Shown piece after piece: positions 1 to 6,677 of a stretch of DNA of 6,677 nt (position 1 is its first letter; the number at the start of each line of letters is the position of its first letter). The notes under the pieces were generated by a model that was not told the origin of the DNA, made no database searches, and worked only from the letters and a program-made list of their open reading frames with translations. Source of the DNA: an uncultured Fibrobacterota bacterium. GTDB taxonomy: Bacteria; Fibrobacterota; Chitinivibrionia; Chitinivibrionales; Chitinispirillaceae. The stretch covers positions 1-6,677 of the forward strand of contig CAISVC010000537.1 in NCBI GenBank assembly GCA_903888815.1, written 5' to 3'. A program made the translations under genes and the position numbers.

Positions 1-1
1 C

Positions 2-1150
2 AGCGGCGGCTATTCTACCTTAAATGTAATTACAGACGGCAGCACCGGCTCTTTGAGTCCCGAGCTGCAGCGGCTATGGACATCCGTTAAACCCGGAACC
101 CTGCCCGCTCTTGTGCTCTGCTATCCGCGCCTATCCGATTCATTAGCGCCCTTCTGGACAGGACCGCTTACCAGGAGCAGTCTGGATCAGATCCTGTCTT
201 CTCCGGTGAGGCGTGAGATCTGCATGCGCATTTTGCAGGGTGATGCAATCGTGTGGCTCCTTCTTTCCGGTAAAAGTGATAAATCTTCGGATGCTCCTGC
301 TCATACAAATACTTTGTTTTCGAAAATAACATCGCTTCGGAATGCAATCGCTTCGTGGATCAGCCCAAATGAAAAGAGGGAGAGGGTTGCAGGTGAGGTT
401 TTATCTGCAGCGCTGAAAAAAATGCATAATGAACTCACGCTGGATAAATCCTATGTAAAAAATGCCGGCGGGAAATTGACCTCGTTGCATCCGAAGTTTT
501 CCCTTATCAAGGTGTCGCGCGACGACCCGGCAGAAAAGGTGCTGGTCGAAATGCTGGTTCATACCGATCCCGCATTGGATACGGTTTGCGAACCGGTTGC
601 TTTTCCGATCTTTGGCCGAGGCCGCGTTCTAACCGCGCTTGCCGGCAAGGATATTCAGGAAAATACGATTGGAAGAATATGCCGGTTCCTTGCCGGTCCT
701 TGTGCCTGCACCGTTAAGGGTCAGAATCCCGGCTTTGATCTTTTTATAGTCGCACCATGGTATAACCGTTTTGTCAGGATCAATGTTCCGGATGACTCGC
801 TGCAATCACTGCCGGGGCTGAGCAGTTTCAGCGAATCGGTTTCCGTACATAAAAACGTTCTCCGCGAGATTCTTGGTTGGAATCCTGCCCGTGAGTCGCT
901 GGCGACATTCACCACGAGTGAACGGACCGGATCGTATTCATCCGGCCGTGAAAATTCTGAAAGAAATAATAGGGCGATTATTTTTCATGCGGAATCCGAA
1001 AATGAGTCGCAAAAACCCGAAGCTCACATGCATGCATTTTCTTTACGTTCTCGGGTTCTATTATTTTCTGTTCTTATTTTTGCTGTTGTCCTTTGCGTAA
1101 TTGCCGTTACCGGCACTATAATAATTAGCTATCGCAGACATAAAACATAG
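2..1150 (+). CDS. C-terminally membrane-anchored extracytoplasmic protein with CxC motif, function unknown (5' partial)
   Basis: The frame is open from base 2 with no stop, so the gene begins upstream of the window. An internal TTG at base 53 could be mistaken for a start, but the 17 preceding codons read as ordinary protein, so I treat the gene as truncated. About 382 residues are visible. Counting from the TTG codon as 1, there is a soluble region to about 330 with a GPCACTVK segment (Cys217-Ala-Cys219) following a conserved-looking FPIFGRGR stretch at 184-191. One hydrophobic segment follows at about 335-358, ending in the basic tail YRRHKT. This fits an extracytoplasmic domain held by a C-terminal anchor with a short cytoplasmic tail. 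A Ser/Asn/Glu-rich linker (about 288-325) precedes the anchor. From memory, similar uncharacterised proteins sit beside FtsX-type ABC genes in Planctomycetes-like genomes and carry an N-terminal domain that here would lie off the window; I could not verify this. It ends 49 bases before the permease and is probably in the same operon. No enzymatic motif is recognised. Confidence 0.85.
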   Translation, partial: SGGYSTLNVITDGSTGSLSPELQRLWTSVKPGTLPALVLCYPRLSDSLAPFWTGPLTRSSLDQILSSPVRREICMRILQGDAIVWLLLSGKSDKSSDAPAHTNTLFSKITSLRNAIASWISPNEKRERVAGEVLSAALKKMHNELTLDKSYVKNAGGKLTSLHPKFSLIKVSRDDPAEKVLVEMLVHTDPALDTVCEPVAFPIFGRGRVLTALAGKDIQENTIGRICRFLAGPCACTVKGQNPGFDLFIVAPWYNRFVRINVPDDSLQSLPGLSSFSESVSVHKNVLREILGWNPARESLATFTTSERTGSYSSGRENSERNNRAIIFHAESENESQKPEAHMHAFSLRSRVLLFSVLIFAVVLCVIAVTGTIIISYRRHKT

Positions 1151-1163
1151 TAATGTGAATCAT

Positions 1164-1177
1164 TCCCTTCATAGGGA
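1164..1177 (+). other. Small hairpin between the anchored protein and the FtsX permease
   Basis: TCCCT (1164-1168), a TCAT loop and AGGGA (1173-1177) form a perfect 5-bp stem in the 49-base gap. No run of T follows, so it is not a convincing intrinsic terminator. It could be an mRNA stem that affects processing or translation of the next gene, or simply chance. The rest of this gap shows no clear promoter and no good Shine-Dalgarno sequence close to the ATG at 1200. Confidence 0.25.
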
Positions 1178-1199
1178 CCTCCGTAGCTGCAACTAAAAC

Positions 1200-2495
1200 A
1201 TGCAAAAATACATTGTCATAACGATTGGGTATTTTGCATTAAAAGAGCTGCTCCATCGCAGGCTCAATTTCTTTCTTTCGCTGTTTTCCGTTGCCCTGGC
1301 AACCGGATGCCTCGTGTGTGCGGTCGGTTTCCTGCGCCTGTTTGACGTTGAAACAGAACGTATCATCGCAGGCAAAGAACGTGAAGCGAAAAATCTGGCG
1401 GATTCCCTGCAGGAGGAGTATCGGATCATCGGCACGAAAATGGGCTTTAATATTCTTATCCTTCCTGTCAGGCAGCATCTCGAAGAGCTTTACGCTGAGG
1501 ACTATGCGTCACAGTGCATGCCCGAGTGGTATGTTGACACGCTTGCACATTCCGGGATAATCACCATTCAGCACCTGCTGCCTATGCTTCAGCGGAAAGT
1601 CAAGTGGACCGAAACGCGGCGCACTATCATCCTCGTGGGGACCAGGGGAGAGGTTCCGCTGCTCCATGCCGACGCGAAGAAGCCTATCGCCGAGCCTGTG
1701 CCGCCGGGAAAGATCATTCTGGGCAGTGAGCTGTGCGCGGGCCTTCGATTTCCGGTCGGCGGCAGGGTGCAATTGCTCGGCCGCCAATTTACGGTGATGC
1801 GCTGTTACGATGAACGGGGAACAAAAGACGATATCACGGCATGGATCAACCTTCGCGAAGCGCAGGAGATGTTCAACAAAAAGGGATTGATCAACGGCAT
1901 TATGGCGCTTGAGTGCAATTGCGCGATGGCGAATGTTGCCCTGGTCAGGCAGGAGATCAGCCGTGTTCTGCCGGGGACGCAAATCATCGAATTTTCGTCC
2001 AAAGCGCTTACCCGTGCCGAATCACGCGCCAGGGCAGCGGCGTTCGCGCGGCAGTCGGTCGACAACGAAAAGCAGAATCGCATCCGCCTGCGCGCCGAAA
2101 AGGAGAGGTTCTATTCGGTCCTGCTGCCCGTCATCCTGATCGCCTGTTCTCTGTGGGTCTGCCTTCTTGCTTTTGCCAATGTGTGGGATCGGCGTGCCGA
2201 AATAGGTATTTTCCGCGCCTTGGGATATCGGTCAGCAACCGTCGTCACGATCTTTCTCATGAGGGCGTTTTTTATCGGGCTGGCCGGCGCGTGTACCGGC
2301 ATAGGCGCTGGAATGATAGCGGGAATAGCGCAGGGCCTACACGTGTTTGGCAACGGCTCAGCGAAGGCGTTCGTCGATCCTGTCGTACTTTTTTTAATAG
2401 TACTAGGCACTCCAATGCTGTCGGCTTTAGCCTGCTGGCTGCCCTCAATTGCTGCAGTCAATCAGGATCCGGCGGCCGCCTTGCGGAAGGAATGA
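1200..2495 (+). CDS. FtsX/MacB-like ABC transporter permease with CxC in its extracytoplasmic domain
   Basis: This 431-residue protein has the MacB/LolCE permease layout: TM1 at about 23-46, a large extracytoplasmic domain to about 303, then three TM segments (about 305-328, 350-378, 392-415). The FtsX core signature is clear at 327-345 (NVWDRRAEIGIFRALGYRS, the coupling region that contacts the ATPase), and the chain ends in DPAAALRKE, typical of MacB-type permeases. Such proteins do not form an import channel; known relatives drive lipoprotein release, export through MacA-TolC, or activation of periplasmic enzymes. The outer domain contains Glu-Cys239-Asn-Cys241 and a charged, probably helical stretch at about 270-303 leading into TM2. 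ATG 1200 is chosen because an in-frame stop at 1194-1196 lies just before it; the ribosome site is weak. The ATPase gene starts one base after the stop. The partner ATPase is therefore certain in practice, but the substrate is unknown and no MacA or TolC homologue is visible. Confidence 0.93.
   Translation: MQKYIVITIGYFALKELLHRRLNFFLSLFSVALATGCLVCAVGFLRLFDVETERIIAGKEREAKNLADSLQEEYRIIGTKMGFNILILPVRQHLEELYAEDYASQCMPEWYVDTLAHSGIITIQHLLPMLQRKVKWTETRRTIILVGTRGEVPLLHADAKKPIAEPVPPGKIILGSELCAGLRFPVGGRVQLLGRQFTVMRCYDERGTKDDITAWINLREAQEMFNKKGLINGIMALECNCAMANVALVRQEISRVLPGTQIIEFSSKALTRAESRARAAAFARQSVDNEKQNRIRLRAEKERFYSVLLPVILIACSLWVCLLAFANVWDRRAEIGIFRALGYRSATVVTIFLMRAFFIGLAGACTGIGAGMIAGIAQGLHVFGNGSAKAFVDPVVLFLIVLGTPMLSALACWLPSIAAVNQDPAAALRKE
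2487..2491 (+). promoter_or_regulatory. Ribosome binding site for the MacB-type ATPase
   Basis: AAGGA lies five bases before ATG 2497, inside the last codons of the permease. It fixes the ATPase start at 2497 rather than at an upstream in-frame start at 2449, which would overlap the permease by 47 bases and add 16 residues that do not look like the family's N-terminus. Confidence 0.75.
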
Positions 2496-2496
2496 T

Positions 2497-3159
2497 ATGA
2501 ACGTGCTGGAGATTTCCGGCGTATCAAAGAGGTTCAGCAAAAACGGCAGGCAGATAGCCGCGCTCGACGGCGTTTCCCTTGCCATTGAAAAGGGAACATT
2601 CGCGGCGGTGCGCGGCCCTTCGGGATGCGGCAAATCAACGCTTTTGCTTGTGGCTGGAGGGCTTCTGCGGCCCGATGCGGGGAACATACGGATCAACGGT
2701 AAAGACCTCTACTCTCTGAACGCGGAACAGCGTGCGCTGGTCCGCGCCCGGAGCGTCGGCTTTGTCTTTCAGGAGTATTACCTGATTCCGTATTTGACAA
2801 TAAGGGAAAACATTCTTTCGCCGGCGCTGTCGATTTTCGCACAAGAGCAGGGGAGACGGGCCGATGAACTGCTGCAGCGTTTTGCCTTGAGCGAACGCGG
2901 GCGCCATCTGCCTTCCGAGCTCTCTGCCGGTGAGCGGCAGCGTGCCGCGCTGGCCCGCGCGATGTTGAACAGGCCCGAATTGATTCTGGCCGATGAGCCG
3001 ACCGGGAATCTTGACGAGGGGAATGCGCGGATCGTATTGGGGTGTCTCAGGGAGTTCACCAGTTCGGGCGGCAGCGTCGTGCTCGTCACTCACGACGAAC
3101 GCGCCGCCGGTGCAGCCGACAGGACCGTTCGAATGGAACACGGGAAAACGGCAGACTGA
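2497..3159 (+). CDS. MacB/LolD-type ABC transporter ATP-binding protein
   Basis: This 220-residue ATPase is the normal length for LolD/MacB-family stand-alone nucleotide-binding subunits and would power the preceding FtsX-like permease from the cytoplasmic side. All motifs are present: Walker A GPSGCGKST (40-48), Q-loop Gln92 in VGFVFQEYYLIPYLT, signature LSAGERQRAALARA (142-155, with Ala for the usual first Gly of LSGGQ), Walker B LILADEPTGNLDE (162-174) and the H-loop VTHDERAA (His199). The phrase DEPTGNLD is characteristic of the MacB/LolD/FtsE group rather than of importers. The start at 2497 follows the permease stop by one base and has its own ribosome site, so the two subunits are likely made in step. 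No C-terminal accessory domain is present. Substrate assignment depends on the permease and remains unknown. Confidence 0.95.
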   Translation: MNVLEISGVSKRFSKNGRQIAALDGVSLAIEKGTFAAVRGPSGCGKSTLLLVAGGLLRPDAGNIRINGKDLYSLNAEQRALVRARSVGFVFQEYYLIPYLTIRENILSPALSIFAQEQGRRADELLQRFALSERGRHLPSELSAGERQRAALARAMLNRPELILADEPTGNLDEGNARIVLGCLREFTSSGGSVVLVTHDERAAGAADRTVRMEHGKTAD

Positions 3160-3199
3160 ATGGGAATACCAACTCAACCAGAGGTTTTAATCCATTAAC

Positions 3200-3205
3200 G
3201 AAAGG
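3200..3205 (+). promoter_or_regulatory. Ribosome binding site for the tandem binding protein
   Basis: GAAAGG lies six bases before ATG 3212 and supports that start. The 52-base gap from 3160 holds a TTTAAT (3186-3191) resembling a -10 box, but no matching -35 element is visible at the expected distance, so no promoter is called. Confidence 0.6.
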
Positions 3206-3211
3206 CTCTCT

Positions 3212-4762
3212 ATGCGTTTTCTACCGGCGTTCGGACTGATCATGCCGATTGTTGTTATCGCTTCTGTCAAGACCATCCCGGACGCGGCTTCCGAACCGCT
3301 GCTCTGCTACGTCGGCGGTACCATGCGGCCCGCGGTCGAGGAGATCGCGAAAATGTATACCCAAAAAACCGGCCGTGAAATTCTGATTGATTATGCGGAG
3401 AGCGGGCAGCTGCTGATCAAAATCGAGCAGACAAATAAAGGCGACCTTTACGTTTCGCATGATCCTTTTCTCGGCGCTTTATCCCGTAAGGGATTTCTCG
3501 AGAAAGCCTGGGTAGTGGCAGGCATTACCCCGGTAATGGTCGTTGCCAAAGGAAATCCGAAAAAAATCAAGGGATTTACCGATCTAGGACGGCCGGGACT
3601 GAAGTTGATCGTAACGCATCCGGAATACTCCATGCTGGGACACCTGCTTCCGAAGATGGCTGAAAAAGCGGGAATAAAGGATGCCCTGTATAAAAATGTC
3701 GTTTCCGAGACCCGCGGAGGCGGCGAAGCAGCAAATGCGGTCATCATGGGGACTGCCGACGCCTCGATCGTCTGGAATGCGGTTGCCCGTCTGAGAATTG
3801 ATAAACTGGACACGATTTCGATCGATCCGCAGTATCAACTGCTCAAGGGCGTGGACGCGATTTCTTCGGCCACTTTTGGAAGCATGGACATGGGTTTTGT
3901 CCGCGTGACCATGGCTGTTCTTACTACCTCTAAAAACAACCAGGCTGCGATAAAGTTCGCGGAGTTTACCGCGGGAAAAGAGGCTTCTGAAATATGGAAA
4001 AAATTCGGCTTTACCCAGACAGAGCCGCAAATAATTGACAAAACAACCGACATGGCCGTTCCGCGTGGAAGCCTCTTTATTCACTGCGCGGCGGGAATGC
4101 GAAAAGCGATTGATGCGTGCGCAAAGTCGTTTGAGAAAAAGAGCGGCATTACCGTGGAACTCAATTTCGACGGATCGAACAGGCTTTTAGGTCAGATCAA
4201 ACTGACCCGCAAGGGCGATATATACATTCCCGGGGACGCCGAATATGGTGCAATGGCGGAAAAGGAGGGGCTTGCCGATTCCACAACCAGAAAAGTCATC
4301 TGCTATCTCACCCCGGTCATCATGGTTCCCAAGGGGAATCCTTTGGGGATAAAAACGCTCAATGATTTTCTGAAAAAAGGCGTTAAAATCGGCCAGGGTG
4401 ATGAAAAAAGCGCAGCCGTCGGCAAGCAGACCATAAAGCTCCTTGCGTTGAACAACATTGACCGGAACCGCTGGAATAAGAACGTGGTGCTCAGCACGCC
4501 GACGGTGAATGAACTCGGAGCGGCAATCAAGCTCGGGACCATTACTGCCGCTGTCGTATGGAATTCAATTGCAAAAGATTATTCCGATGTTGCGGAAACG
4601 ATTCCGTTCGAGCAGTTAAAAAATATCGTTTCGACCGTTGATGGCGTTATTCTTGCCTCGTGTCAGAACCGGTCCGCCGCGGAAGCGTTCTTGAATTTTC
4701 TCGTTTCCGAAGAGGGTAAAAAGATTCTGCAAGACGCGGGGTACGACGTCGTAAAAAAATGA
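3212..4762 (+). CDS. Tandem two-domain ModA/WtpA-like ABC substrate-binding protein
   Basis: This 516-residue protein is about twice the length of a single ModA-type binding protein and consists of two homologous type-II binding domains: about 29-270 and about 286-514. Matching landmarks occur in both: GGTMRPAVEEIAKMYTQKTG (35-54) with AAGMRKAIDACAKSFEKKSG (293-312), KGDLYVSHD with KGDIYIPGD, ITPVMVVAKGNP (105-116) with LTPVIMVPKGNP (366-377), and DASIVWNAVA (183-192) with TAAVVWNSIA (445-454). Domain 2 ends with the classic FLNFLVSEEGKKILQDAGY; domain 1 ends with the more diverged FAEFTAGKEASEIWKKFGF. The N-terminus is a short hydrophobic stretch (3-18) after a single Arg, probably a signal peptide cleaved near the Ala-Ala at 25-26; there is no lipobox. 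It is expected to be periplasmic and to deliver a small anion to the permease whose start codon overlaps its stop. Family members bind molybdate, tungstate or sulfate, but the actual ligand is not deducible here, and the two domains may differ in ligand. Confidence 0.92.
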   Translation: MRFLPAFGLIMPIVVIASVKTIPDAASEPLLCYVGGTMRPAVEEIAKMYTQKTGREILIDYAESGQLLIKIEQTNKGDLYVSHDPFLGALSRKGFLEKAWVVAGITPVMVVAKGNPKKIKGFTDLGRPGLKLIVTHPEYSMLGHLLPKMAEKAGIKDALYKNVVSETRGGGEAANAVIMGTADASIVWNAVARLRIDKLDTISIDPQYQLLKGVDAISSATFGSMDMGFVRVTMAVLTTSKNNQAAIKFAEFTAGKEASEIWKKFGFTQTEPQIIDKTTDMAVPRGSLFIHCAAGMRKAIDACAKSFEKKSGITVELNFDGSNRLLGQIKLTRKGDIYIPGDAEYGAMAEKEGLADSTTRKVICYLTPVIMVPKGNPLGIKTLNDFLKKGVKIGQGDEKSAAVGKQTIKLLALNNIDRNRWNKNVVLSTPTVNELGAAIKLGTITAAVVWNSIAKDYSDVAETIPFEQLKNIVSTVDGVILASCQNRSAAEAFLNFLVSEEGKKILQDAGYDVVKK

Positions 4763-5628
4763 AAGGCCTACGAGGGACAATGGTTCGGCTGAAGCTGCCT
4801 TTTTTCAGGATTTTCACGACCTCGGTCTTGTTCGCTTTTACCGGGGCGATACTGCTTTTTCTTCTGGCTGATATCGTGTATGTAAAGTCGGCGCCGCTGC
4901 GTGAGGTTCTTTCGTCGCCCGATTTCCACTCCGCATTCACGCTGAGCCTGATCACTTCGGTCATAACCGCGATTCTCTCCATTCTGGTGGCCGTGCCTGC
5001 GGCGTATGCCTTGAGCAGGTTTCCGTTCAAAGGCATCATCATCTTCGATGTCATCGTCGATTTTCTTATCGTGATGCCGGTTCTGGTCATAGGGGTAAGC
5101 CTGCTGGTGTTTTTCCGGTGGGGAAACGAACTTAACGCATCGGATTCATGGCTTGTGCGGCAGGCCGGCGCCGCAATAGTATTCCTGGGCAATATCTTCA
5201 TTTATAACAAGCCGGGCATCGTGTTCGCGCAGTTTTTCTGTTCGGCGTCATTCGCGCTGCGGGCGCTCAAGGCGACTTTCGACGGCATCGACCCGCGGAC
5301 CGAAAAAGTCGCCATGACGCTCGGGTGCACGCGGGCAGGCGCCTTCTGGCGGATTTCGCTTCCCCTTGCAAAGCACGGCATTCTTGCGGCGGCGGTACTT
5401 GCCTGGTCGCGGGCTTTCGAGATTTTCGGCGCGGTCGCGATCGTCGCCGGTTCGGTTCGCGGAAAGACCGAAGTGATGCCGACCGCAATTTATCTCGAAT
5501 TTTCGATCGGCAGAATTGAGGCCGCGCTGGTAATTTCACTGGTCATGATCATCGAAGCGTTTGTCATCCTGCTGCTGCTGAGGATGTTCAGCAGGAGCAA
5601 TGTGTTCGGCGTCAGGGGTTCCTCGTGA
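4759..5628 (+). CDS. ModB/WtpB-like ABC importer permease
   Basis: This 289-residue integral membrane protein has about six hydrophobic segments (about 20-41, 60-85, 92-119, 136-170, 205-231, 256-276). It carries the importer EAA loop at 182-203 (EKVAMTLGCTRAGAFWRISLPL, with the conserved Gly and I-LP), which docks onto the ATPase. The stretch IVFAQFFCSASFALRALKATFDGIDP just before the loop is typical of the molybdate/tungstate/sulfate permease family. It presumably works as a homodimer in the inner membrane, receiving ligand from the tandem binding protein. ATG 4759 overlaps the preceding TGA as ATGA. An in-frame ATG at 4780 with GAGGGA at 4772-4777 immediately before it is an alternative start that would drop seven residues; the spacing there is rather short. 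The stop overlaps the GTG of the next gene. The ligand is inferred only at the class level. Confidence 0.93.
   Translation: MKGLRGTMVRLKLPFFRIFTTSVLFAFTGAILLFLLADIVYVKSAPLREVLSSPDFHSAFTLSLITSVITAILSILVAVPAAYALSRFPFKGIIIFDVIVDFLIVMPVLVIGVSLLVFFRWGNELNASDSWLVRQAGAAIVFLGNIFIYNKPGIVFAQFFCSASFALRALKATFDGIDPRTEKVAMTLGCTRAGAFWRISLPLAKHGILAAAVLAWSRAFEIFGAVAIVAGSVRGKTEVMPTAIYLEFSIGRIEAALVISLVMIIEAFVILLLLRMFSRSNVFGVRGSS
5614..5618 (+). promoter_or_regulatory. Ribosome binding site for the TOBE-type ATPase
   Basis: AGGGG lies six bases before GTG 5625, inside the end of the permease gene. It supports the GTG start, which forms a GTGA overlap with the permease stop. Confidence 0.6.
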
Positions 5629-6653
5629 TCGACGTGAAAAATCTGCGGTACCGGATAGGCGCTTTTTCTCTCGATGTCTCCCTCGACGTACGGGATGGCG
5701 AATATTTTGTCCTTCTCGGCATGACCGGTTCCGGCAAAACGCTGTTCCTCGAAAGTCTTTGTGGATTGAGAACGATCACAGCGGGGAGCGCGTCCATTAA
5801 CGGAAGAGCTATAACCTTTGCCGAGCCGCGCGAAAGAAGAATCGGCTATGTTCCTCAGGACGGCGCGCTTTTTGAAAACATGAATGTCGAGAATAATATT
5901 TCATTTTCTTTGCGCGTCGCGGGTGCATTGAAAGAAGTGCGGAAAAGCGAAGCGCGCCGGCTGGCGTCGCTTTTAGGCATCGATCACCTGTTAGGCAGAT
6001 CAATACGCGGTCTTTCCGGAGGAGAAAAACAACGGGTTCTGCTTGCGCGGGCGCTTGCGAGCAAACCGGAAGCGCTCTGCCTCGACGAACCCGTAAGCGC
6101 CCTTGACGAATACACGCGGGAAGGGGTATGCAGGGAACTCCGGAAGCTCCATGCCGATATGAACCTTTCCGTCATTCACATCTGTCACTCTTCGACCGAA
6201 GCAAAGCTTGTGGCTGACCGGATCGGCATCATGCATGAAGGCAGGATCGTTCAAACCGGAACGATCGATGAAATTTCTGAAAAACCTGCATCGCTTGCGG
6301 CCGCCAAGATTCTGCGGCTTGAAAACGTATTTTCCGGCAGGGCCTACGGCGCCGGGAAAATCGACTGCAACGGCTTTATGATTACTGGTCCTGCGGCAGA
6401 AGGTGAGGTGCTGTTTTATATCCGGCCGTGGGAGATAAGCATTCTTTCCGAGAACGACAACGAAATAAATACGATGAGGGGCCGAATAGCTGAGATACGC
6501 AATGATGGGCCGATAGTGAAAGTGGCGCTGAATGCTCCGCTCCCCATTGTTATGCATGTTGGGAGAAGTGAAGCCGGGCGGTTATCGCTTTCCAAAGGTT
6601 CCCTGATAAAAGTCGGCTTTGCGGATAGGACCGTTCATATTTTTAATAAATAA
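5625..6653 (+). CDS. ModC/WtpC-like ABC importer ATP-binding protein with C-terminal TOBE-type region
   Basis: This 342-residue protein has the length and layout of ModC/WtpC/CysA-type importer ATPases. Motifs in order: Walker A GMTGSGKT (32-39), Q-loop Gln78 in GYVPQDGALFENMNV, signature LSGGEKQRVLLARAL (130-144), Walker B ALCLDEPVSALDE (150-162) and the switch histidine His188 in VIHICHSSTEA, where the family usually has THD; His and the following EA are kept. After about residue 230 comes a regulatory region with FYIRPWEISI (264-273) and a TOBE-like segment (about 281-340: MRGRIAEIRNDGPIVKVAL to VGFADRTVHIF). In relatives this region can bind oxyanion and modulate transport, but binding here is untested. 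The gene begins with GTG overlapping the permease stop, so it is translationally coupled, and it closes the importer set. The 24 bases after its stop show no terminator. Confidence 0.94.
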   Translation: MIDVKNLRYRIGAFSLDVSLDVRDGEYFVLLGMTGSGKTLFLESLCGLRTITAGSASINGRAITFAEPRERRIGYVPQDGALFENMNVENNISFSLRVAGALKEVRKSEARRLASLLGIDHLLGRSIRGLSGGEKQRVLLARALASKPEALCLDEPVSALDEYTREGVCRELRKLHADMNLSVIHICHSSTEAKLVADRIGIMHEGRIVQTGTIDEISEKPASLAAAKILRLENVFSGRAYGAGKIDCNGFMITGPAAEGEVLFYIRPWEISILSENDNEINTMRGRIAEIRNDGPIVKVALNAPLPIVMHVGRSEAGRLSLSKGSLIKVGFADRTVHIFNK

Positions 6654-6677
6654 CATACTGGTAAAAAGCGACAGAGA

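Noticed and set aside
53..55. TTG as the true start of the first gene
   Set aside because: The frame stays open to the window edge with plausible protein sequence, there is no ribosome site before the TTG, and no signal peptide follows it although the protein looks extracytoplasmic.
1164..1177. Hairpin as an intrinsic terminator after the first gene
   Set aside because: The stem has only 5 bp and no T-tract follows; it is kept only as a low-confidence structural feature.
1913..2500. 195-residue open frame on + overlapping the FtsX permease gene
   Set aside because: It lies in another frame inside a well-supported permease, is rich in Arg/Ser/Pro/Cys as shadow frames are, and shows no domain or ribosome site.
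2635..3177. 180-residue open frame on - opposite the MacB-type ATPase
   Set aside because: It is antisense to a gene with every ABC ATPase motif, and its composition is not protein-like.
3186..3191. Possible -10 box (TTTAAT) for a separate promoter of the importer genes
   Set aside because: No -35-like hexamer is found 16-18 bases upstream, and such a hexamer match is expected by chance.
4647..5201. 184-residue open frame on - across the binding-protein/permease junction
   Set aside because: It is antisense to two recognised genes, Arg/Thr/Ser-rich and without any recognisable domain.
6000..6557. 185-residue open frame on - opposite the importer ATPase
   Set aside because: It is a shadow of a gene with intact Walker, signature and TOBE-like regions.

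Overview
The window carries six genes, all on the + strand and tightly packed, with the first one cut by the left edge. No RNA gene, insertion sequence, CRISPR array, integrase or strong terminator is visible, and no gap between genes exceeds about 52 bases. G+C looks moderate (slightly above half by eye). The proteins are typical of a Gram-negative-type cell: periplasmic domains, FtsX/MacB-type permease architecture and a periplasmic binding protein. From memory, the first protein and the CxC-bearing permease most resemble uncharacterised proteins of Planctomycetes/PVC- or Fibrobacteres-like lineages, but the phylum is only a low-confidence inference.

Left half (2-3159): a C-terminally membrane-anchored extracytoplasmic protein of unknown function (5'-partial), then an FtsX/MacB-like permease (1200-2495) and its cognate LolD/MacB-type ATPase (2497-3159). 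Permease and ATPase are separated by a single base and would be translated together. No MacA-like adaptor or TolC-like protein is present in the window.

Right half (3212-6653): a complete importer of the molybdate/tungstate/sulfate-like class. It comprises a binding protein made of two tandem type-II (ModA/WtpA-like) domains in one 516-residue chain, a ModB/WtpB-like permease, and a ModC/WtpC-like ATPase with a C-terminal TOBE-type region. The three genes are joined by 4-base stop/start overlaps (ATGA and GTGA), the signature of translational coupling.

The six genes could be one transcription unit: all point the same way, and the only gaps (49 and 52 bases) contain no convincing promoter or terminator. 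That would couple an MacB-type (non-importing, mechanotransmission or export) ABC system with an oxyanion-type importer and an anchored protein of unknown function. Both the anchored protein and the FtsX permease carry a Cys-X-Cys motif in the part predicted to be outside the cytoplasm, hinting at a shared metal or redox role. The ligand of the importer and the job of the combined module cannot be read from sequence alone. This combination and the double-domain binding protein are the most interesting aspects of the window.
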